From Omphalotus guepiniiformis (Eukaryota; Basidiomycota; Agaricomycetes; Agaricales; Omphalotaceae): 64,000 bases of DNA. Below the pieces are notes generated by a model. That model was not told the origin of the DNA. It did not search any database and was given only the letters and a program-made list of their open reading frames with translations. Within the stretch, counting starts at the first letter, position 1; every line of letters begins with the position of its first letter. This document shows, piece by piece, positions 35,932 to 49,112 of this stretch. Where the stretch lies: positions 124,001 to 188,000 of the forward strand of contig JAQOOI010000055.1 in assembly GCA_028554645.1 (NCBI GenBank), given 5' to 3'. Both the position numbers and the translations under genes were made by a program.

Positions 35932-38900
35932 TCAGTCGGATGAATTCTCCATTGATTGCATCGTTGCTGCATATTCATCAAGCACAACAAGAATCTGCTC
36001 TTGTTCGTTTTTGGGCCTCAGTACGCTAAGATCGAATAAGCCAGAGAACGACGTCACAAATTGGAGCAGCTCACAAAGCTTGCGCAAAAGTCGAAACATC
36101 TTGTGGGTTCTTGATATATCCGAGATCAATCAATGCTTGGTGACGAAGAGCCAGTCTACATTGCGATGAAACTCGTCAGAGGCGAGTGAATTCCCCGGAA
36201 ATGATAGCTCACTGTTGTTCTGGATCCGGGGGTGGGGGAGGAGGCGGAAGGCGCTTGTGATGCTTTCGCACAGGCGGCCACTGTGGTTTTGGAGGGGACA
36301 AATCAGGCTGAGGGGGTGAGCCGCGCGCAGACTGTCGGGCTTTCTTTCGTCGAGATCGAGTTTTCTGGGTTCACATTTCAGAACCGCGCATCATTCAGAG
36401 TAAGGCTTGCTTACCTCAACGATAATCTTTGCTCGTTCCATCTCAATCTTGCTCGGGAGCAAGATCTCATCGTTACGATGACTGTAGGAGATGCCTATGG
36501 CACTCAAAGTCTTCTCCACGTCATCTTGTTCCGCGGCTTGGTGTTGAGGAATATCTAAGGAAATAATCTTGAAGTGTGAAAAGTTTTTGGACAAGAAATA
36601 AGACACACTATCATCAAACAGCAGTGCGCCAAGGCTTTGTAAGTCCTGCCAGACCATTAGCACCATATGAATGACTTTTAGCTAGTGGCTTACATCTTCC
36701 TTGTCATTGCTCTTCAGGTCCGCATCAGTTGGTCTGATGATATCCTCATTTTTCTTCGTCCCGGAACCACCCATATTGGCTAGCGCCCAATCCAACTGCG
36801 CGAGGTTAGCGTTCTCAATCTAGATACATGTGAGGAAGTGAAAGGTCACGTCGAAACACCAGACTGTACCGCCATCTTGGTTGCAAGCTTGTCTTCATGT
36901 AACTTGAAGATGTTTTTGATTCCAAATAGTTCTCCTTGCTTTGTCTTATCTCCTTGTACGCCCTCAAAGTATCTGCACGAAAAATCGCTCAATGACAGGA
37001 TTTCAAAGAGGAAAGGGAGTTTTGTACCTTGTCTGAATGCTGGCTTCGTAGCCAATTGCCATTTGCTGTTGCTTGTAAAGCTGCCGCGCGTAGATCAACT
37101 CCTCCAGTGCGCCAGCGCCAAGTAGTCGATATACTTCGACGTCACGCTTCTGACCAAGTCGAAAGGCTCTGTCAAAATCATCAATCATGCATTACTTGCT
37201 GAGGAAGGAGAACACAAGGAATACCTATCCATGGCCTGTAAATCGTGAGCAGGGTCTAAATCAGGTGAGCTCTAGCCACATGTTAACAAGGTAGGTCGCC
37301 AACATACTCCAATTAGGATCTAAGTTGAAGTGAATAATCAGGCCCTGCAATCTTTCGCAGTTGCTAAGCGCTCACCGAAGATAACAACTTTGTTAGCACC
37401 TTCATGAATAGTGTCAAGAAAAGCATCCGCTGTTAAAGGAACATTATACATACCAGTAAGATTCAGACCAGTACCTCCAGCTAGTGTAGAAATGAGGAAG
37501 ATAAAGATACTCGGGTCGGCGTGAAACTTGTCAATCAAAGGCATTCCTGTGGACAACACGTTTACTGTATGATTCCTTGCAAAGCAAATGAGCAACCTCA
37601 CTTTCTCTTTGCTTAGTGCTACCAGTGAGAGTTATAAAGCCGTGTCCTGAATCACAAGATGAGTATTAATTTATTCCATGCGGAGAAACCAACCTTGTCG
37701 TTTCAGGTAGTATTCCAACATGTTTAGCAGTCGAACGGACTTTGTGAAGATGAGTACTTTGTTTTTGCTTGCCGTGTCACTCCGCCAATCAGTCAGTAGT
37801 TGTTGCAGAGTCTACAGAAATTCTAAGCGTTCGAGCAATGACACACAAATATAAGGAAAATATGCTCACAAGCCACTTGCCGCAATATTGGGGCGCCAGC
37901 TCCGCCGCGCCATGTTTTGGAATTCTTCCGTCAGGAAATGACACTTGAGCCAGGGCTCGGTGACGCTCCAACTAAATCGTATTTTATGTTAGACAGATCA
38001 ACCAGTGGCAGGCCTGCATTTACCTGCTCCGGGTTGTCATCAGGGCCTACAGTGGAGGAATGAGAGGAGCAATATGCATCAAAAGTTCGATAGTCATACC
38101 AGGCAAGATCAATGCCAGATGGTTGGAAAGTTTTATTAGTACAGACATATATCGGAGGAGGTCCTCCGCTTGATAAGGATGACAACACTTTTTTGTCCTG
38201 CGAATGGGTCTGAATGAGATCAACATGAAGACCTGACAATATTTGCGACGCACTGTTTTTTCGACCCACATTCGCAAGGGTCATCTTTGTGCACCAGATG
38301 CCGAACCGCATCGCTTTCGAGTATGCGCTTATAAGCCCGACGCTGGATATCGGCGAGTGGGCAGAAAACCACCAAATCGACCTTTTTGGGCAGCTTTGCT
38401 AAAAGTGTTAGCGAAGACTGACGGAAGTAGTAGAGACACTACCTGATCCTTGATGATATGTTTTGTTCTGCACATAATTTAAGTCAATCATGGGAGCACG
38501 TTTGTAAAAATGCTCAAAAAAAATGCTCACCGTCGTAGAAACAGTTGCGGCAGTAACTTATCTTTCAATATCACCGCGACCTCCTATGGTGGTGTAGAGA
38601 AGTGAATTCATGAATAAGTTATTGCTGCCTGATAAACTTACCAACGATTTAGCTCTCTCTTCCTCTGTTGCTCGAGCTGATTGTCCGGCAGCCAAGGGAC
38701 GGGTTACGCATTTGGACCACTGTTTAGACGTACCCAACCAATGGGGATTAGTCCAATCTAGAATAGCCCAAAGTTCGTCATAGGAATTCTGAATCGCGGT
38801 CCCGGTGAGCCCGAACCGCCTAGGACAATTGAACTGATGATAAGCCTTGGCGATTTTGGAGCGCTTATTCTTCACGCGATGAACCTCATCCACTATGATG

Positions 38901-40877
38901 CAAGACCACGCGAGCGAATCGAGTAGGTCAATATCCTTGCGCGCTATCTCGAAGCTTGTCACGACTATAGGAAAGTCAAGCCGGGAAGCAGTATCAAACT
39001 GGTTGACTACGAACCTACGTCCAGTCTACCCATTTTAAAATCGTTCAGAACAGGTTGACGTTCTTTTGGGCTACCCGCGTAGATCCCTACTTCGAAGTAT
39101 CCCCACTACAGAACAGATAAGTCCAATCTTCACGCGTATGAGGAAAAATCACGTCGTACAGTTTCAAACTCTCGCTCCCAATTAGGCACCACCGAACTTG
39201 GTGCTATGATTAGGCAAGTGGGCCAAGTGGCATCTGAAGCAGGCAGCTCGCGTCTCTTCTTCCAAGCCTCTCCGTCTTGAACTTTTGAGACGTGCTTCCG
39301 ACGTCGATCTTGATCACTCGCGATGCCATTTTTTCGCATTATTGCAGAAAGGAAGGAGATAACCTGAATAGTTTTTCCTGTGTATGACGTGAGGAACACT
39401 GCTTTGTTGCCGGAAATGCAACTTGCCCTAGAACGAAAAGCCATTTAGCATAAGCCATGAAAGTTCAGAACGAGGGGCAACCCACTAAGCCCATATCGTC
39501 ACCCAACAATCCCCCGCGTCCCTGCTTGTATTGTCTATAGAAAAATTTGATTCCTTCACGTTGATACTCCCGAAGGTAGGTATTGATAGCTGCAGGAACC
39601 TTGATGCCTTTCTCTGCATCCAGGACCAGAGGCCCTAGTGCGACTTGACCATTGTTGAGAGGGAATCCTGGCCGAGAAGAGAGATCCTAAACCATGGGAG
39701 ATAATTCAGCAAAGTTCATGGGCGGAATAAACCGGAATTTACTGAGTGGGCAGCATTTAATTGCTCAGGCTCGGATTCGCTTTCAGTAACAGAGTCTTCC
39801 TCGGGTTCAGCAGGTTTTGGTTTCGAAGACGTCGTGCTGGGAACTATTCTTGTGTGTTAGAAGCGACTGCCCGTTAAGCAAAACACCTACCAGGTCGAGA
39901 CACGGGTGCCACAGGAACATCTGAATCGGACTCGGTAACAGAATCGTCAGCTATTGCAGGCTCTGTATCCGGGGAATTGGTATAGTCGAAAAGCGACGGA
40001 ACGTGTAGACACGTACTTTTCGTCTGATTTGACGGAAGCTCAAATTTCGGTTCTACAGCCGAATCCGATTCTAACCAGAAATCAGAAGACCACACAAGGG
40101 GAAAAGGGTATGCACGCAACCAGTTACAGAATCATCTTCAGGTTTATGGGGATTCTCACTTGATGCACTAGTAGACTTCTCGACTGTTGTCGCCGGCTGA
40201 GACGAATTTGTCTTGAGACCAACTATTGCTTTGAGTATTCTCGGAGGCTCATCCTCGTTGATATCAGAGCCGTCGTCCTCGTCTTCATCACTCTGCATTT
40301 CGTCGTCTCCGTCTTCACCGTCGGAAGCCGATTCCAGATCAGGATTGTGACCTGTACAACATATATGATTGAGTTTTTCAGAAGACTAATGAAAATACGG
40401 TACTTACCGAAGAATTCTTGCATTAAGTTCCGGGGGGCTGATTCGGGTTGTATACGCGTAGCTACTCAAGACGATATGATACCAGGTCTATGGAAGAAGA
40501 AGAGCAATGAGCCTACCCTTCTGTATATTGGGTATCTCATACACGAAATCTTCATCCTCGTCGGAAGAGCTTCGCTTCCTTTTCTTGCCTCTACTTGTTT
40601 TTTGATTCCTGTCCTTGGTCGACCTCGTTTTAGACTTTTTCTTCTTCGTTTCATAGACATACGGCTTCGAGTTGAAGTCGGAGTCAGAGTCAGGTTCTTC
40701 AAGCTGACGGTTGAAGTCGGGTCAGGGTTGTATAGAAGAACGATAACGTACCTAAAGGAGCTGGGATTGATTCCAGTTGACCTGGTTGATATAGTTTCAG
40801 GGAGACAGGAGCAGATAGAGCCAGCAGAGAGCTTAACGTTTGGAGTAAGCAGAGGTCTTCGTCTGCGTTTTGGACAT
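35932..40877 (-). CDS. SNF2-family DNA translocase, ERCC6L2-like
   Basis: The start at 40877 ([14 protein letters not shown]) is supported by splicing into [21 protein letters not shown] charged, Lys/Asp-rich N-terminus precedes the ATPase core. Motif I is [18 protein letters not shown]; motif Ia region is [16 protein letters not shown]; motif II is DEVH in [16 protein letters not shown]; motif III is [18 protein letters not shown]. The second RecA lobe has [15 protein letters not shown] (motif V) and [20 protein letters not shown] (motif VI), then the [20 protein letters not shown] segment typical of ERCC6L2/Rad26-type enzymes. After DPEQQ the frame would stop at 36209, but a consensus intron there leads into [20 protein letters not shown] and on to a stop at 35932, so I take the longer model. 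These nuclear enzymes act in DNA repair or chromatin remodelling. There are more than a dozen introns. Confidence 0.9.
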
Positions 40878-42451
40878 CTGCAAAGCCCCCTTGGCAGCGC
40901 AACAACAGTGTACAAGTTTAAGCTAATAATGGTAACACTGCCACCGGCCTCGGAAATAATTTAGAGACGCGTCAGGTCACATGATATCCACGCGATTGAT
41001 GACTCATGCTGGTAGCTACTCACTTCTTTGAAATCCAAATGAAAATACAGACGTTCTCAATTCAACAAGTCTTCTAATATGCATACGTATCATCCCATTG
41101 AATATCACCGCAGTGCAGCCGGCCACTACACGTCCAATCTTGAATAAACCTACTTTGTAGATCGCTTAGATTGTGTAAGTCCTCGGATCTCCCTCATTCA
41201 GCTTTGTGATATGAAAAAGTTACGCTTGACTTAAGTAGGCGCGTCGAACAACTCTATTGACATACATGAGGACATTACGATGCTAGTAATAAAAACAGGC
41301 CAGTGTCCCGGTGAAAGACCTTCTTAGATCGACATGACGGTATAGTGCTAGTAGTTCTTGCAAGCTTCAGAACGATTTAGTCCAGATATTTTGGTGAAGT
41401 CTATAAATTACTGCTTCCGATGACGCACTGACCAGCATCCTCCGCAAACAAAGTACCGATATATGAAACCATCATAAAGGTCCACGGTAAGCCCGCTAGC
41501 GTCGGGAGCTTTCTGAGGATCCCCCGTCGGTCATGGAGCTTATCATGATAAGGTCCGGGTAACGTTGTAAACCTGTTAGTGAAGAAACATAAACAGAACT
41601 CCCTTCAGCAGATAGGTTTACGTGTGAAGTCTAGGATCCCTGCTGTCGAAATCCCAATCCAATCTTCTGGGATTGCTAGTCTCAAAAAGACTTCTAGATG
41701 GGATCCAGATGGAGTCTAAGTAAGTCGCATCGCATGGCGGCGCGGATAGGTACGGCTGCCTACAAGGTCCGGGACAGGATTGGTTGCCTTATCTCGCATT
41801 CTTCAGTTCCGATTCAAATGCCTTGACCAACTTCGAAGTGGGGGCGTCAGCACTCAAGTACTCAAGGATCATCTTGAGGGGAGCCCAGTCAAAAAGAAAA
41901 AGGACGCTTCCTTCGTCCGCCCGCGATTAGTCATCCAAGAGTTTCTATCCCTGGTGCTGCACGTTCTTCAATCAAGAATCTCGAATAGGTTCCCGACACT
42001 TTAGGCCACAAGTAACTTTCGCGCTTCTCGAAGAGAACATCCAAAATGGGGAGCACGAGTGCTCAGTGATTAGCCTGAGCTTGTCTTTCCATCCTTGCGA
42101 GCTGCGTTCATTTACATCTAAGTTACGAACTGTCAGTGACGCAAAAATTCCTATAACGACCGCATTCCTAGGTTTCGACAAGCGATTTGTGATGAGCTTT
42201 TGAATAGTTCAGCCTGAGTAACATTGTTGATTAATTGGCTACCTTGACTTGTTGCCTTGCAACTGTCACTGAAAGCAGGTCGAGATTCGAATGAAGACTC
42301 GGAATTTGAACAAATCGAAAGATTCAGAAGTCCTTCCCTGCGCCTGCCGACGATCCGGCTTAGCCACGTGACAACGTATAAGACCTTAAACGCCGGGAGA
42401 CCGCCACTGGATCCCTTCTGCTCATCGTCAGTCATCGCTCTGCTTAAGATC
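40878..42451. other. Intergenic region, no gene seen
   Basis: About 1.57 kb between two divergent starts (SNF2 gene on the minus strand, E2 gene on the plus strand). A possible untranslated first exon of the SNF2 gene ends near 41027 at a GTGAGT donor. Short frames at 41780-42004 (plus) and 42486-42151 (minus) show no domain. Confidence 0.35.
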
Positions 42452-43365
42452 ATGTCCAAACCGTCTACACCGTCCAATTCGAACACGCTTCTCCTTCGGC
42501 GTCAACTTGCGGAGCTCACTAAACATCCAGTCGAGGGTTTCTCAGCTGGTCCGTGCACGCAGGTCCGTCGCTTTTGGGAGTGAACTGAGCTGATCTTTCA
42601 ACTAGGACTTGTCGATGAGAATAACCTTTACGAATGGGAAGTCATCATAATTGGGTGAGTCGTAAAGATGTAATATCCTGAAATAAGTGCTTACGATTCA
42701 TCATGTTAGGCCACCCGATACCCTTTAGTATGATTGAATGTGTTTTCATTCTATACACATGTTTTCTGAATAAACATAGCGAGGGCGGATTCTTCAAAGC
42801 CAGGCTTTCATTTCCACCCGAATTTCCCCTGTTACCTCCTAAGATGAAGTTCATCACTCCGATGTGGCACCCCAATAGTACGTGTTACCCCGCTCTTTGC
42901 TCACAACATCTAATGCACTCAAAGTCTACCCTGATGGTGTTGTTTGTGTCTCAATTCTGGTGCGTTCTCTCGGTAACCAACATTTGATTTCTCTTAATCA
43001 CAACAATTTAAGCACGCACCGGGGGACGACCAGTACGGATATGAAGATGCGGGAGAAAGATGGATGCCGGTTCACACTGTCGAGTCAATCGTATGTCATT
43101 ATTCATATGCGATTTCATCTTCGTTTCTCAAGGTCATGTCCTTTCACAGCTGGTCAGCGTCATTTCCCTCCTATCCTCCGACAGACCGAATTTGGACAGC
43201 CCTGCGAACGTTGACGCGGCTAAGGAAGTACGAACCGATTTCGATACGTACGTGTGGATATACTCTACTTATCGTGAGCCATCGCGTTGCTGAATTTTCC
43301 TTACAGCGTATAAGAAGAAGGTCAGACGCTTGGTCCGTAGGAGCGCTGAGGAAGCTTTCGATTAA
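42452..43365 (+). CDS. Ubiquitin-conjugating enzyme E2, UBE2G1/Ubc15-like
   Basis: The ATG at 42452 opens MSKPSTPSNSNTLLLRRQLA, then ELTKHPVEGFSAGLVDENNL in the next exon. The UBC fold is recognisable: EWEVIIIGPPDT, GGFFKARLSFPPEFPLLPPK and MKFITPMWHPN. The catalytic Cys lies in YPDGVVCVSIL, and the next exon supplies the long acidic loop HAPGDDQYGYEDAGERWMPV that marks the UBE2G/Cdc34 class. The C-terminal half, VSVISLLSSDRPNLDSPANV then DAAKEVRTDFD, is closest to UBE2G1, and the protein ends KKVRRLVRRSAEEAFD. It transfers ubiquitin to E3-bound substrates. Introns of about 50 bp have consensus borders. A second, related E2 lies 4.7 kb downstream, on the far side of the RPC2 gene. Confidence 0.93.
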
Positions 43366-43613
43366 TTCTTTTGTCATTTTTCACTGTGCTTCTTGTTTTG
43401 ATTTCTGTTTTCATTATTGTCATAAGATCACGGGTGAAGCATGAATATATAATCCTGATTTATCTGAGGTTGCTTGCTTTGTGCTTGACATGGTCCAAGC
43501 TGTAAATCGAGTGCTATTGAGTGACAAGTGTGACGCGTGACATTTTCTTCTTGATTCCAAGTCTTGCATTTCTGGTGAATCGGGCGCAGAAGTATCACGT
43601 CTCAGGATTGGGT

Positions 43614-46600
43614 ATGGATGCTCAAGATGATGGTGGCTGGGAGAGTGCCAATACAAAATGGCGAGGATTAGGGCTGACGGATCCCATTAAAGCCATTGAA
43701 GTACGTGAATAGACCTTCAGGGATCTTCCTTCAAGTTGACGTACGATAGGACAAATGGCTTTTACTTCCAGCCTTTCTTAAAGTCAAAGGGCTCGTGAAA
43801 CAGCACATTGATTCGTTCAATTACTTTGTCGACGTTGACATCAAAAACATCGTCAAAGCCAATAATAAAATAACTTCCGATGTCGACCCTCGTTTCTGGC
43901 TCAAATACACCGATATCAACGTTGGATTTCCGGACCGTAATGAATTTGAAGCAATCGACAAGCGTGTTACTCCCAATGAATGCCGTCTACGGGATGCCAC
44001 CTACAGCGCCCCGATCATCGTTACGATCCAATACACTCGAGGCAAAAAGATTGTCCAGAGAAATGTCAATATAGGGCGTTTACCCATTATGCTTCGGAGC
44101 AACAAATGTGTGCTGACTGGCAAATCAGAGGCGGAATTGGCACGTATGGTTGAATGCCCGCTGGATCCTGGAGGATACTTTGTCGTGAAAGGGACAGAGA
44201 AAGTCATCTTGGTTCAAGAACAGCTGAGTAAAAATCGTATCATCGTGGAGACCGATCCTGTGAAGGGTATTGTGCAAGCTTCATGTACCTCGTGAGTTGT
44301 ACTATGCAACATAGTCGGTGCGTTTCAATCTTCTCACCCTGGATTTTGCAGATCGACTCACGGTGGTCTCAAATCGAAGACATATGTTGCAACGAAGAAG
44401 GGACGAATATTCCTTCGTCACAATTCTATACACGAGGACGTTCCGATTGTCATTGCACTCAAGGCACTTGGGATACAGTCGGACAAGGAGATTCTTTTGT
44501 TAACCGCCGGAAACACTGAGGCATACAAGGTGGCATTCTCGGCCAATCTAGAGGATGCTGCTAAGTTGGGTGTTTTTACGAGGCATCAGGCTCTGGAATA
44601 CATTGGCTCGCGAGTGAAGGTGAATAGGAGGGTTATGGGTCCAAGGCGACCTGCTTGGGAGGAGGCTCTTGAAGCTCTGGCAACTATCGTGTTGGCTCAT
44701 GTTCCCGTCAATGGCCTTGACTTTCGGTCGAAAGCTATTTTCGTAGCCACTATGACGCGTCGAGTACTCATGGCTATGGACGACGAGAAGATGGTTGACG
44801 ATAGGGATTATGTTGGGAACAAGCGGCTTGAGCTGTGAGTTGGGTTTCATGTGTTATGGGTTCTGGCTGATACTACTTCCAATAGGGCTGGCCAATTGCT
44901 CGCTCTTCTTTTCGAAGATCTGTTCAAGACGTACAACTCTGGTCTGAAGGCTGCCATTGACAAGACTCTCAAGAAACCAGCACGAACCAGTGAATTTGAT
45001 GCCTATAATACAATGCAATTCCAGGGGGATCCTTTGACCTCGGGCTTCGTTCGTGCCATATCCACCGGAAATTGGTCTCTGAGACGTTTCAAGATGGAAC
45101 GGGCAGGAGTAACTCATGTCCTTAGTCGACTTAGTTTCATATCTGCGTTAGGCATGATGACCCGTATCTCCTCTCAATTCGAAAAGACTAGGAAGGTCAG
45201 CGGGCCTCGGGCATTGCAGCCCAGTCAATGGGGGATGCTCTGTCCGAGTGATACTCCCGAAGGAGAAGCTTGTGGACTAGTGAAGAATCTAGCCCTTATG
45301 ACCCATATCACTACGGATGTGGAGGAAGAGCCAATTGTCCGTCTGGCGTATATGCTCGGCGTAGAAGGTGTGTGTTTGATTTATTCCAATTTGTCTGTTC
45401 TATCTGAATTGGTGTGTCATGTCAGATATCAGCTTAGCCACAGGCACGGAGATATACGGACCTCATACCTTCGTGGTCAACGTAAACGGTACTATCATAG
45501 GACTAACGCGATATCCCGCTAGATTTGTTGCTCAGTTCCGTAAACTACGGCGCGCTCGACGTGTCAGCGAGTTCGTGAGCGTCTACATTAATCACCACCA
45601 TAAGGCCGTCCATATTGCCAGTGATGGAGGTCGGATTTGTCGTCCTATGATCATCGTAGAGCATGGCCGCCCTCGGGTAACTTCTGGGCACATCTCGGTT
45701 GGATCTCTTTTCGTTTACCGAAAATGCCGATTGTAGCTAATGATATCCCATTTTCAGCGGCTAAAGCAAGGAGAGCTTGTCTTTGATGATTTCCTCCGAC
45801 AAGGTCTAGTGGAATATCTCGATGTTAATGAAGAAAATGACACATACATTGCTCTATACGAGTCGGATATCGTTCCGTCTACAACACATCTGGAGATCGA
45901 GCCTTTCACGCTACTAGGAGCTGTGGCCGGTTTAATTCCTTATCCTCATCACAACCAATCACCTCGGAATACCTATCAATGCGCTATGGGCAAACAAGCA
46001 ATTGGAGCTATTGGTTACAATCAACTAAATCGCATCGATACATTGTTGTATCTGTCTGTATATCCGCAGCAACCTATGGTCAAGACCAAGACGATAGAGC
46101 TTGTGGGATACGATCGCCTTCCTGCTGGTCAAAATGCTACGGTGGCTGTTATGAGCTATTCAGGTTATGATATCGAAGACGCGCTTATTTTAAACAAGGT
46201 CATCTGTTCCCAAACCAGATTCAATTTAGAGTGAACTGATTTGTCCTTCAGGCTAGTCTAGATCGTGGCTATGGGAGGTGCCAAGTGCTGCGAAAGAACA
46301 CGACGCTTATCCGGAAGTACCCTAATGGCACGTACGTAGCTCTTTTTACAATCAGAGAGAGTTCAGTTCATCGATACATCCAATATTCACGTTTGACCGT
46401 TTAGCAGACGCGCCACTGGATGAGAATGGTCGTATATCCAAAAAGTTCGATATCATTCAACAAGATGGGCTAGCGGGTGTTGGAGAACGAGTGGATCCTG
46501 GTGATGTTTACATCAACAAGCAAACACCCACCAATGCGAATGACAACAACTTCACTGGACAAGCGGCTTCCGTACCGTACAAGAATACTCCGATGACTTA

Positions 46601-47814
46601 CAAGTCACCAGTCGCAGGCAACATTGACAAAGTTATGATCAGTGACACCGAGAATGATCAGACCTTGATAAAAGTTCTTATCCGCCAGACACGGAGACCG
46701 GAGCTGGGGGACAAGTTTTCGTCGAGACACGGACAGAAGGGTGTATGCGGTCTGATCGTGAACCAGGAAGACATGCCATTCAATGACCAAGGTATCTGTC
46801 CAGGTAAGTTCAGAATGGGGGCACACAAATAGGCAAGGAGGAAGGTTGATTTGTGCTTTCAGACACAATCATGAACCCCCACGGTTTCCCATCCCGCATG
46901 ACGGTGGGGAAGATGATCGAGTTGCTGGCTGGCAAAGTACTTCGTCCCTGACAGATCTGTTGATAGCAAGTTGTTCTAACTCGGAGCTTAGGCAGGTGTA
47001 CTTTGTGGTAAATTGCAGTACGGCACTGCTTTCGGCGGCTCCAAGGTCGGTTTTTTATTCTTCCACAAAATCAAAGAGATACGCTCTAACTTCCTGTTTA
47101 GGTAGAAGACATGAGCAGAATCCTCATTGAGAATGGTTTTAGTTATTCAGGCAAAGATATGCTGACTAGTGGCATCACCGGAGAACCCCTTGAGGCGTAT
47201 GTATATTTCGGACCTATTTACTACCAGGTGCGCATATATCCTTTTTTTCACGAATATAGTACTGATGAAACTGCTCGAATCAAGAAACTAAGTGAATCGT
47301 TTGGTCCTACTTGATATCAATCGTGCTTATTTCTCGTTTTGTCAGAACACATGGTGATGGACAAAATGCATGCTCGCGCAAGGCAAGTTCGATTTCTTCA
47401 GGTTCGGATGCTGTCGCGTTGCTTATTTTACCCCGAAGAGGACCGCGTGCTACGCTGACTCGGCAACCCACTGAAGGGCGGTCTCGAGAAGGAGGTCTAC
47501 GTTTGGGCGAGATGGAACGAGACTGCTTAATTGGATATGGTGCTACCCAGCTCCTCCTGGAGCGTCTCATGATATCTTCTGATAAATTCGAGGTGAACGC
47601 GTGCCAAGAGTGCGGGCTTATAGGTTACAACGGCTGGTGTACCTATTGCAAGAGCTCCAAGCAGATGGCACAATTGACCATCCCATACGCAGCAAAATTG
47701 CTATTTCAAGAGGTTTGGAGAACTCAATTCTCGTACCTGTTCTTATGGCTTACTGTTCTTATGCAGCTGATGGCCATGAACGTTGTGCCTCGGTTGATAC
47801 TAGCGGATGCTTGA
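43614..47814 (+). CDS. RPC2: RNA polymerase III second-largest subunit (RPC2/POLR3B)
   Basis: The ATG at 43614 opens [20 protein letters not shown]. The order of conserved blocks is complete: [77 protein letters not shown] (within the first lobe/fork region), the hybrid-binding DNNFTGQ, and the active-site segment [17 protein letters not shown]. The C-terminal clamp has [13 protein letters not shown] [20 protein letters not shown] and a zinc site [16 protein letters not shown]. The last exon gives [16 protein letters not shown] and a stop at 47814. Pol III makes tRNA, 5S rRNA and other small RNAs in the nucleus. One intron (47383-47438) is GC-AG: it removes a segment between HARA and [14 protein letters not shown]. 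All other introns read are GT-AG. Confidence 0.97.
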
Positions 47815-48063
47815 TAAGTAGTACCTGTATCAATACAATATGTATCATTATATCACTGGCGGTAGACTCTGGATGCTTTTCTCCGATGTGTACATCCTGT
47901 AGTAAAATCAATCAATACACATAGTATTCGTATTCGGCCGAGTCCTACTTAGCGCTGAGAATTTGTGACCAATCCGGAGGTATTGCGGAGTTTGAAGTAT
48001 GTCACTCTCCAAGCTTCAAACAGCTCTTTGCAAGCCTTTTACTAGTTTCTGCTTTGTCTAATC

Positions 48064-48957
48064 ATGAACCCTAGAGGATCAGGTAGTGCTACAGCCTTAC
48101 GGAGGCTCATGACAGAATACAAGCAGTTGACTTCAGGAGGTTCGGTGAATCAGATTAGGAATCTCTACTATCGGCACTTAATGTTGTTTCATCCATAGGC
48201 TCTCCGGACGGGATGTTCACGGCAGGTACGAGTATTATTATTGTAGGTCCTTCTCGTATCAGCTTGCTGAATTCTTCCTTGTAGGTCCTATCTCGGAGAG
48301 TGATTTTTTTACCTGGGAGGCGCTCATTTGTGGACCCAAGGATACGCCATTTGTGAGGGCTTATCACCACTGAATTCTTGCGTACTTCGCTTCACTTCAC
48401 GTCCCTTGTGACTTAGGAAGGCGGTGTATTCTCAGCCAAGCTAACTTTTGCAAGTCCATTACCCTACTCCAAGTCTAACCTCATGCTCATCTACAAGATC
48501 TTTATGCGCAGCCCTCGGATTATCCACTTTCACCATTCAAGATGAAGTTTGAACCACCACTATTTCATCCCAACAGTGAGTCCCTCGGACCGACTAAATA
48601 ATATTTTTATACACACACAAGTGTGTTGATCAAAATCTTAGTATATCCCGACGGGAACGTTTGTATCTCGATCTTACACACCCCGGGAGATGACCCAACA
48701 ATGTATGAACAAGCATCTGAACGCTGGAGTCCTGTGCAAAGCGTAGAAAAAGTCATTCTTAGTGTCATTTCCATGTTAGCAGGTGAGTAAACCGCCTCAT
48801 GTCTGATGAGATTGTACCGCTGATCGTGATGAATTCATTTCAAGAACCAAATCTCGAGAGTGGGGCAAACATCGATTGCTGTAAACTGTACCGAGACAAC
48901 CGAGAAGAGTATGAGAGAATTGTGAGGGAATCAATAAGAGAACAGCTTGGACTATGA
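48064..48957 (+). CDS. UBC7: Ubiquitin-conjugating enzyme E2, UBC7/UBE2G2-like
   Basis: The ATG at 48064 opens [20 protein letters not shown], and short introns join QLTSGG to SPDGMFTAG and then [20 protein letters not shown]. The fold continues with [20 protein letters not shown] and [14 protein letters not shown]. The catalytic Cys lies in [11 protein letters not shown], followed by the acidic loop [20 protein letters not shown] and [20 protein letters not shown]. The C-terminus [20 protein letters not shown] continues to IREQLGL and the stop at 48957. This end and the SPVQSVEK motif match UBE2G2/Ubc7, the ER-associated degradation E2 that works with Cue1/AMFR-type partners. The motif HTPGDDP distinguishes it from the UBE2G1-like gene upstream. 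Confidence 0.93.
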
Positions 48958-49112
48958 GAAGAGATCGATTAAAAGGTCCACAGGCTTCGAGAAAAGCTAG
49001 TTTTTTTCGTACATGTGCGCGCCTCTCTCTCTGTATCACTATAACAACTTATCAGGAATGGCAATTATGACGAGATTTCATTAAGATGTTTATGGACCCT
49101 ATACATAGTAGC

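Noticed and set aside
40347..40964. 205-codon plus-strand frame opposite the N-terminus of the SNF2 gene
   Set aside because: Antisense shadow of acidic and basic low-complexity coding sequence; the minus strand has the spliced, domain-bearing gene.
47307..47570. Minus-strand frame opposite the RPC2 C-terminus
   Set aside because: Antisense shadow of the conserved [16 protein letters not shown] coding region.
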